64,000 nucleotides of DNA from Cytobacillus oceanisediminis 2691 (GTDB lineage: Bacteria > Bacillota > Bacilli > Bacillales > Cytobacillaceae): contig NZ_VEEP01000012.1 in the NCBI RefSeq assembly GCF_007678455.1, positions 1-64,000 of the forward strand, given 5' to 3'. Position numbers and translations under genes: made by a program. Shown here piece by piece: positions 58,925 through 64,000 of the stretch. The notes beneath the pieces are model-generated. The model was given only the letters and a program-made list of their open reading frames with translations. It did no database searches and was not told where the DNA came from. Numbering within the stretch: the first letter of the stretch is position 1; every line of letters begins with the position of its first letter.

Positions 58925-59986
58925 ATGGAATTTGGAGTTCAATACCTTTCATTCTACGTTGTGCAGGTAGAAGGCAAAGGCGATCAGGCAGATAAAAGGT
59001 ACAAGCATTTCCAGACATTGAACGAGGAAGAGTATGAAAATAGTCCTTTAAAAGATTTCCTGGATGGTGAGTTCACAAAAATCGTAAAACGAAAGGTCGA
59101 AAGACATCCCAAAACGGATGAAGTTCCGACAAAGATCGGCTACTTCATTGTTGAGGAAGGGCATGACCTTACCTCAAACCCAAACTATAATCTTTTTCAC
59201 CGGGCACGGTTTGCGGAATCAAAGGATGATTTCCAGCAGGAGAGTGAGAAGTTCGCTATTGCCTATGTGGATACAAGTGCTGTCCGCGGAGGTGCATTCA
59301 TTGTAGCAAGGGCGAAGCTACGCAAATATTTTGATGATGCGTTTGTTTTCATCCTGAAATGTGACTTCGAACCAAAAGTAGCTTCCATTTCTGATGAATC
59401 CACATTGATCCGTCAGGTAGAAATGGCCATTACGACGAAGAATATGAAGTCAATCCAGTATCCTTTCATGCCTGAAGAAGGGATGATCCAGGATAATGAA
59501 CTTAAAATCAACCAGTCTTCTCATGCACGTTATTTTGAGGATTTTCTGAAATATGTTGAATATGGCCAGTCGATGCCCGAAATCGTGAAAACTCAAGTCA
59601 TCGAGATGGTCCGCGGCCACATGGAAGATACATTCGAACCGGAAAGTGAAGAGCGTGAGCATCTCGAAAACGCCATGGAAATCTGGGCGGCCAGCGAAAA
59701 ACGGGAGCTGCAGGAGCGGTTTGAACCAGAACAAGTCATCGAGGCTGCGGCGCAACTAATCGAGCATACACCCGAGCTCGAGTTAAAAATGAAGCTTGAT
59801 CATGTTTCAGTAAAAGGATTGCTTGCAGACTATGGTGACAGCATTCACCTGGCAAAATTAAATGGAAAATATGTCTTAATAATTGAAGCAGATACAGTTA
59901 CCTTTGAAAAAGGTTTTTCGCCAGTCGAATTTGCGAAACCTGATGAAATCGGCACAGTAGTTGAAAAAATAAGACAAAAAGGCTAG
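58925..59986 (+). CDS. DUF3900 family protein
   Basis: A 353-residue soluble protein. The sequence from VQYLSFYVVQVEGKGDQADK through RYKHFQTLNEEEYENSPLKD, GYFIVEEGHDL, YVDTSAVRGGAFIVARAKL and CDFEPKVASISDESTLI follows DUF3900, a family found in Bacillus. It looks distantly like the 37-kDa nucleoid-associated (NdpA) proteins in fold pattern, but I cannot show that. GGGAG precedes the ATG. A single gene behind sbcDC with its own terminator; function unknown. Confidence 0.8.
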   Translation: MEFGVQYLSFYVVQVEGKGDQADKRYKHFQTLNEEEYENSPLKDFLDGEFTKIVKRKVERHPKTDEVPTKIGYFIVEEGHDLTSNPNYNLFHRARFAESKDDFQQESEKFAIAYVDTSAVRGGAFIVARAKLRKYFDDAFVFILKCDFEPKVASISDESTLIRQVEMAITTKNMKSIQYPFMPEEGMIQDNELKINQSSHARYFEDFLKYVEYGQSMPEIVKTQVIEMVRGHMEDTFEPESEEREHLENAMEIWAASEKRELQERFEPEQVIEAAAQLIEHTPELELKMKLDHVSVKGLLADYGDSIHLAKLNGKYVLIIEADTVTFEKGFSPVEFAKPDEIGTVVEKIRQKG

Positions 59987-60010
59987 AGACAAGTTCATAG
60001 AATATTGTGG

Positions 60011-60038
60011 GTATCGATGATTCGATGCTCTTCTTTTT
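60011..60038 (+). terminator. Intrinsic terminator
   Basis: GTATCGA and TCGATGC pair around TGAT with one wobble, followed by TCTTCTTTTT. Confidence 0.7.
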
Positions 60039-60100
60039 ATATTGTCAACCATTCCATTTTATGGGTATACTTGGTAAGTAGAATGATAGAATAAGTTAGT

Positions 60101-60610
60101 ATGAGGTGGCACAGATTGGTCTCTACATATGTGAATTGGGGAGAGTCGAGAGTAAAATTGACCTGGAAAGAAACTAACCAGCTGCCGCCGGTCAATTTGA
60201 TCACCAGTGTCCACGGTTTTTGCTTTCTTGGAAAAAACCTGCTGTTGGTAAAGCTGAACCACCGTGGCTGGGATATGACTGGCGGACATATTGAGCCTGA
60301 TGAGTCTCCTGAGGAGTGTTTCAGGCGTGAGACGATGGAAGAGGCCTATGTGGAAGGAGACTGCAGCCTCCTGGGACACGTGATTGTAGATCATAGTGAA
60401 AATCTTCATTGGAATGAAAATAGTCCATATCCAAAGATTGGTTTCCAGGTTTTTTACTCAATGAACATTACCGAAATCCATGATTTTGAGGCAGGATTTG
60501 AATCAACTGAAAGGATTTTTATTGACCAAAATAGGGTGCAGGAATTTTATCACGACTGGCATGATTTGTATGAACATATTTTAGGCTGTGCCACGAAAAA
60601 ACGAAACTAA
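60101..60610 (+). CDS. Nudix hydrolase
   Basis: A 169-residue Nudix-fold pyrophosphohydrolase. The Nudix box runs from GHIEPDESPEECFRRETMEE to AYVEG near residues 65-90, matching GX5EX7REUXEE, although the Gly that usually follows the EE is a Tyr. The conserved hydrophobic strand before it (LLLVKLNHRGWDMTGG) is normal. Substrate unknown. The next gene, a methyltransferase, starts 20 bases later on the same strand, so both may be one transcript. Confidence 0.88.
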   Translation: MRWHRLVSTYVNWGESRVKLTWKETNQLPPVNLITSVHGFCFLGKNLLLVKLNHRGWDMTGGHIEPDESPEECFRRETMEEAYVEGDCSLLGHVIVDHSENLHWNENSPYPKIGFQVFYSMNITEIHDFEAGFESTERIFIDQNRVQEFYHDWHDLYEHILGCATKKRN

Positions 60611-60629
60611 GATAGTAAGGGTGAAATGT

Positions 60630-61409
60630 ATGGATGCAATTAAGCAAAACAGCCGGGCCTGGGACAAGAAGGTTGAAGAAGGAGCTGTTTATACTAAAGC
60701 GGTGTCAAAAGACGTGATTGAAAAGAGCCGGGCAGGCGATTGGCAAATCACCGTAACTACCGGAAAGCCCGTACCGCGAAGCTGGTTTCCAGATTCTCTG
60801 GCAGGATTGAAGGTACTTTGTCTTGCTTCAGGCGGCGGACAGCAGGGGCCAGTTTTGGCAGCAGCTGGAGCTGATGTAACTGTTGTCGACATTTCTGCAA
60901 AGCAGCTGGAACAGGATGAATTCGTTGCAAAAAGAGATGGGCTTAACCTGAAGACACTGCAATGCAGTATGACTGATCTTTCAGCATTCAGTAATGAGGA
61001 GTTTGACCTCATCGTCCATCCTGTGGCAAATGTTTTCGTAGAAGATGTAAGACCAGTCTGGAACGAAGCTTCAAGAGTACTGAAAGACAAAGGGACGTTA
61101 ATTTCTGGTTTCACAAATCCGCTGTTATTCATCTTTGATGATGATGAAGACAGAAAAGGAAACCTGGTAGTTAAAAACAAAATACCAGGTTCGACACTTG
61201 ATAATTTGACCATTCAGCAAAAAGAAGAATATATCAGATTAAATGAAACAGTGGAATTCTGGCATACATTAGAGGACCAAATACAAGGCCAAATCGATGC
61301 CGGAATGATGATTACCGGTTTATACGAGGACGATTTCGGGGGCAGAAGGCCACTGGATGAGTATATTCAGTGCTTTGTCGCTACCAGAGCAGTCAAACTA
61401 AACGTATAG
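60630..61409 (+). CDS. Class I SAM-dependent methyltransferase
   Basis: A 259-residue enzyme with a Rossmann SAM-binding site: VLCLASGGGQQGPVLAAAGA (motif I), VTVVDISAKQLEQDE (motif II), then FDLIVHPVANVFVEDV and a VLKDKGTLISGFTNP segment. The start is placed at ATG 60630 because AAGG lies about eight bases upstream; the frame opens earlier, inside the Nudix gene end. The substrate is not predictable. It follows the Nudix gene and is closed by a strong terminator. Confidence 0.9.
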   Translation: MDAIKQNSRAWDKKVEEGAVYTKAVSKDVIEKSRAGDWQITVTTGKPVPRSWFPDSLAGLKVLCLASGGGQQGPVLAAAGADVTVVDISAKQLEQDEFVAKRDGLNLKTLQCSMTDLSAFSNEEFDLIVHPVANVFVEDVRPVWNEASRVLKDKGTLISGFTNPLLFIFDDDEDRKGNLVVKNKIPGSTLDNLTIQQKEEYIRLNETVEFWHTLEDQIQGQIDAGMMITGLYEDDFGGRRPLDEYIQCFVATRAVKLNV

Positions 61410-61419
61410 TTTTAATAAT

Positions 61420-61457
61420 GCTGCCTTAGAACTTTTCTAAGGCAGCGTTATATTTTT
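61420..61457 (+). terminator. Intrinsic terminator
   Basis: GCTGCCTTAGAA and TTCTAAGGCAGC are perfect 12-base arms around CTT, followed by GTTATATTTTT. Confidence 0.9.
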
Positions 61458-61473
61458 AGAATATTTAGACTAA

Positions 61474-61535
61474 TAGTTGAATATTTCAATATAAACGTTA
61501 TAATAAAGTTAAAATTACATACCGACCGGTTAGTA
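61474..61535 (+). promoter_or_regulatory. Promoter with palindromic operator before the SDR gene
   Basis: TTGAAT, 16 bases and TATAAT (about 61498) form a vegetative promoter. At 61520-61535 TACCGACCGGTTAGTA is an imperfect palindrome centred on ACCGGT, lying at or just after the expected start of transcription. Palindromes with a CCGACCGGT core are typical TetR-family operators of fatty acid and acyl-CoA genes. Confidence 0.55.
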
Positions 61536-61557
61536 GATTATGATAAGGGGGAAGTCA

Positions 61558-62310
61558 ATGAGATTAGCCAACAAAACAGCCATCATTACTGGCGGTGCCA
61601 GCGGAATTGGCCGAGCAGCCGCCATGGTCTTTGCAAGAGAAGGAGCGAAGGTTGCCATCGCAGACTTAAATGCAGAAGGTGGGAGGGAAACAGCAAAGCT
61701 GATTGAGCACCAGGGAGGAACCGCTTTTTTTTACGAAACCAATGTAAGCGATTCCAACCAGATGCAAAGTCTTATATCCGCGGCTGTGGATTCTTTCGGA
61801 CAGCTGGATATCCTCTTTAATAATGCCGGCATCGGACATCCTGATGTTAAAAGTGTCGATCTTGATGAAGAAGAATGGGATCGGATCATCGATATTAATC
61901 TTAAAGGGGTTTTTCTCGGAATAAAACATGCTGTTCCTCATCTGAAAAAGGCTGGCGGCGGTGCAATCATCAATACATCAAGCCTGCTTGGGCTCAAAGG
62001 CCAGAAATATCTCGCTGCCTATAATGCATCGAAAGCAGGGGTAGTTCTGCTGACTAAAAATGCAGCACTGGAATACGGCAGTGACAACATTCGTGTGAAT
62101 GCCATTGCACCAGGAGTCATCGATACACAAATCATCGAAGGCTGGAAGAATGATGTTAGGAAATGGCCGATCATTTCAAGGGCAAATGCACTGGGAAGAA
62201 TCGGGACACCTGAAGAGGTTGCGAACGCGGTTTTGTTCCTTGCCTCTGATGAAGCAACTTTTATAACTGGTGCGACGTTGTCAGTCGACGGCGGTGGGCT
62301 GACATTTTAG
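61558..62310 (+). CDS. Short-chain dehydrogenase/reductase
   Basis: A 250-residue classical SDR. TGGASGIGRAA (NAD binding) is at residues about 12-22, NNAG near 88, the catalytic Ser in NTSSLLG and YNASK near residues 155-159, and the C-terminal LSVDGGGLTF is the classical end. AAGGGGGAAG precedes ATG 61558. It is followed within 28 bases by an acyl-CoA ligase, and the shared operator suggests a lipid-derived substrate such as a 3-hydroxyacyl compound. Confidence 0.93.
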   Translation: MRLANKTAIITGGASGIGRAAAMVFAREGAKVAIADLNAEGGRETAKLIEHQGGTAFFYETNVSDSNQMQSLISAAVDSFGQLDILFNNAGIGHPDVKSVDLDEEEWDRIIDINLKGVFLGIKHAVPHLKKAGGGAIINTSSLLGLKGQKYLAAYNASKAGVVLLTKNAALEYGSDNIRVNAIAPGVIDTQIIEGWKNDVRKWPIISRANALGRIGTPEEVANAVLFLASDEATFITGATLSVDGGGLTF

Positions 62311-62338
62311 CATAAAATTTATGAATGGAGGAATAGAA

Positions 62339-63952
62339 ATGAGCGAGAAAAACGTCTGGCTTTCCAAGTACCCTGACTCCATTGCAGCCACTATCACTCT
62401 GCCTGAAAAATCTTTGCCGCAAATGCTCCGTGAATCTGCAGGAAAGTATCCTCAAAACAATGCACTTTCGTTTTATGGCAGGAAGATCAGCTATGAACAA
62501 TTATTACAAAGTGCAACACATTTCGCATCAGCACTTCAGAACAGGGGTGTTGAATCAGGTGACAGGGTGGCGATCATGCTTCCAAATTGTCCTCAATATG
62601 TTATTTCTTATTATGGCACCCTGACTGCCGGGGCAGTCGTCACCCAGGTTAACCCTATGTCTGTGGAACGTGAGCTGGAATATATCTTGAATGATTCTGG
62701 CGCAGAAACAATTGTTGTTTTTGATGCTCTTTATCAAAAAGTCAAAAGTGTTCAGGCATCTACCAAATTAAAGAATATTATAGTAGCCAGCCTCCAGCCT
62801 TCTGAGCATAATTTTAGTCCTGACACAAGATTTGAGGCTTTTCTATCAGAAAGCAGCGGCAGGATCTCAGTCGTGGATGTGGATCCTGCCGAGGATGTGG
62901 CAGTATTGCAATATACAGGCGGAACGACAGGAAGATCCAAAGGTGCTATGCTGACCCACCATAATCTTCTTGCAAATGTACTGCAGTCACATCAGTTTTT
63001 CAAGCATGATATAAAATTTGGAAAAGAGCGTTCCTTGACAGTCATTCCGTTATTTCATGTTTTTGGCATGACCGCTTGTATGAATCTGTCAATCTATACG
63101 GGAGCAGAGATCATTTTGCTGCCTCGTTTTGATCTGGAAGAGGTACTTAATACAATTAAAAATGAGCAGCCGACGATGTTCCCGGGCGTCCCGACAATGT
63201 ATGTTGCGATCACAAACCATCCAAAAGCCGAGGAGTACGGAATCGGCAGCATTGAAATATGCAACAGCGGCAGTGCGCCCATGCCTGTTGAGCTTCTTCG
63301 GGAATTCGAAAGGAAAACTGGTTCGAAAATTCTGGAGGGCTACGGCCTTTCCGAAGCATCGCCGACAACACATTGCAATCCAAGTTTTGCCGAGAGAAAG
63401 CCAGGAAGTGTCGGAATCGGCATGCCATCAACTGAGTACAAGGTCGTGGACCTGGCTTCCGGGACAGAAGAAGTACCAGTGGGGGAACTAGGGGAAGTAA
63501 TCATAAAAGGTCCACAGATTATGAAGGGTTATTGGAATATGCCCGAGGAAACAGCAACCACCTTGCGAAATGGCTGGTTATATACAGGAGATATCGCAAG
63601 AGTTGATGAAGATGGCTACCTGTATATTGTCGACCGAAAAAAAGACATGATTATCGCGAGCGGCTATAATATCTATCCCCGTGATATAGAGGAAGTACTC
63701 TATGAGCACCCTGCCGTACAGGAGGCAGTAGTCATCGGAATTCCTGATGATTATCGGGGTGAAGCCGTGAAAGCCGTCATCGTCCTGAAGGAAGGTAAGG
63801 AAGCGGATGAAGCTGGAATCAAGGAGTTTTGCCGAAAGAATATGGCGGCCTATAAGGTGCCTAACGTGGTTGAATTCCGTGATCAGCTGCCAAAAACAAG
63901 TGTTGGCAAGATATTGCGCAGGGCTCTGAGAGAGGAATTATTAAAAAGTTAA
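62339..63952 (+). CDS. Fatty acid-CoA ligase (AMP-forming)
   Basis: A 537-residue acyl-activating enzyme of the AMP-binding family. The P-loop-like YTGGTTGRSKGAMLTH is near residues 194-210, followed by EGYGLSEASPTTHCNP, GELGEVIIKGPQIMKGYW, LYTGDIARVDEDGYLYIVDR with the hinge region, and KTSVGKILRRALRE with the C-terminal catalytic Lys. It activates a fatty acid with ATP and CoA. GGAGGAAT precedes ATG 62339. Its similarity is to long-chain or medium-chain ligases such as YhfL; chain length is not predictable. It probably works with the SDR upstream in fatty acid degradation. Confidence 0.93.
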   Translation: MSEKNVWLSKYPDSIAATITLPEKSLPQMLRESAGKYPQNNALSFYGRKISYEQLLQSATHFASALQNRGVESGDRVAIMLPNCPQYVISYYGTLTAGAVVTQVNPMSVERELEYILNDSGAETIVVFDALYQKVKSVQASTKLKNIIVASLQPSEHNFSPDTRFEAFLSESSGRISVVDVDPAEDVAVLQYTGGTTGRSKGAMLTHHNLLANVLQSHQFFKHDIKFGKERSLTVIPLFHVFGMTACMNLSIYTGAEIILLPRFDLEEVLNTIKNEQPTMFPGVPTMYVAITNHPKAEEYGIGSIEICNSGSAPMPVELLREFERKTGSKILEGYGLSEASPTTHCNPSFAERKPGSVGIGMPSTEYKVVDLASGTEEVPVGELGEVIIKGPQIMKGYWNMPEETATTLRNGWLYTGDIARVDEDGYLYIVDRKKDMIIASGYNIYPRDIEEVLYEHPAVQEAVVIGIPDDYRGEAVKAVIVLKEGKEADEAGIKEFCRKNMAAYKVPNVVEFRDQLPKTSVGKILRRALREELLKS

Positions 63953-64000
63953 TAACTCCATTGATCTAGAAGGGACAGGGGGTAAAATATGGTATAATTT

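Overview
The window looks like a chromosome segment of a low-to-moderate-GC Bacillaceae bacterium (a Bacillus/Mesobacillus-type Firmicute). The evidence is a set of typical Bacillus genes: the aa3 quinol oxidase operon qoxABCD, an S-box (SAM) riboswitch driving metI-metC-yitJ-metH, bioY-bioB behind a BirA-type operator, adhE behind a Rex-type operator, an RsbR-family stressosome protein, a cold shock protein, a thermolysin-type neutral protease, SbcDC, and many intrinsic terminators with strong AGGAGG-type ribosome binding sites. No rRNA, tRNA or CRISPR array was seen.

Region 1 (1-9.4 kb) is an AT-rich accessory region. Two IS110-family transposases (one cut by the window edge, one complete with a structured downstream non-coding end) lie among single small genes: a YCII-domain protein, SRPBCC protein, DUF2750 protein, SUKH (SMI1/KNR4) protein and several small membrane proteins. 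At least three genes are broken: a class-C beta-lactamase-like hydrolase with a 4-bp duplication inside its SxxK motif, a streptothricin-acetyltransferase-like N-terminal fragment, and a 48-residue stub. Most intergenic gaps carry the same hairpin repeat (core GCAGGATAG), often directly after a terminator with a TTGATCC/GGATTAA stem, so the region reads as a chain of gene-terminator-hairpin units.

Region 2 (9.4-36 kb) is backbone: qoxABCD, a frameshifted SDR gene, adhE, an M28 aminopeptidase, a cold shock gene, bioYB, a sirtuin, hydrolases, a TetR/MFS efflux pair, a MATE pump, a VanW lipoprotein and several DUF proteins. At 26.6-27.0 kb there is a tandem array of 52-bp hairpin repeats.

Region 3 (36-46 kb) is the methionine operon on the minus strand, with a SAM riboswitch and terminator ahead of metI, followed by a secreted M4 protease.

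Region 4 (46-64 kb) carries cstA with a CC-ending small protein and an ArsA-type ATPase, a zinc-ribbon/DUF4145 protein, a membrane-anchored nuclease followed by a second 52-bp hairpin array that shares its loop but not its stem with the first, a KinB-like histidine kinase, an RsbR paralog, sbcDC with an SOS-like box upstream, a DUF3900 protein, a Nudix hydrolase, a methyltransferase, and an SDR plus acyl-CoA ligase pair behind a palindromic operator.

The most unusual observations are the two related 52-bp hairpin arrays, the hairpin-separated accessory gene chain with its adjacent IS110-type elements, the CstA/CC-protein/ArsA operon, and a membrane protein gene whose start appears to have become ATA. 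All assignments are by reading; no database search was run.
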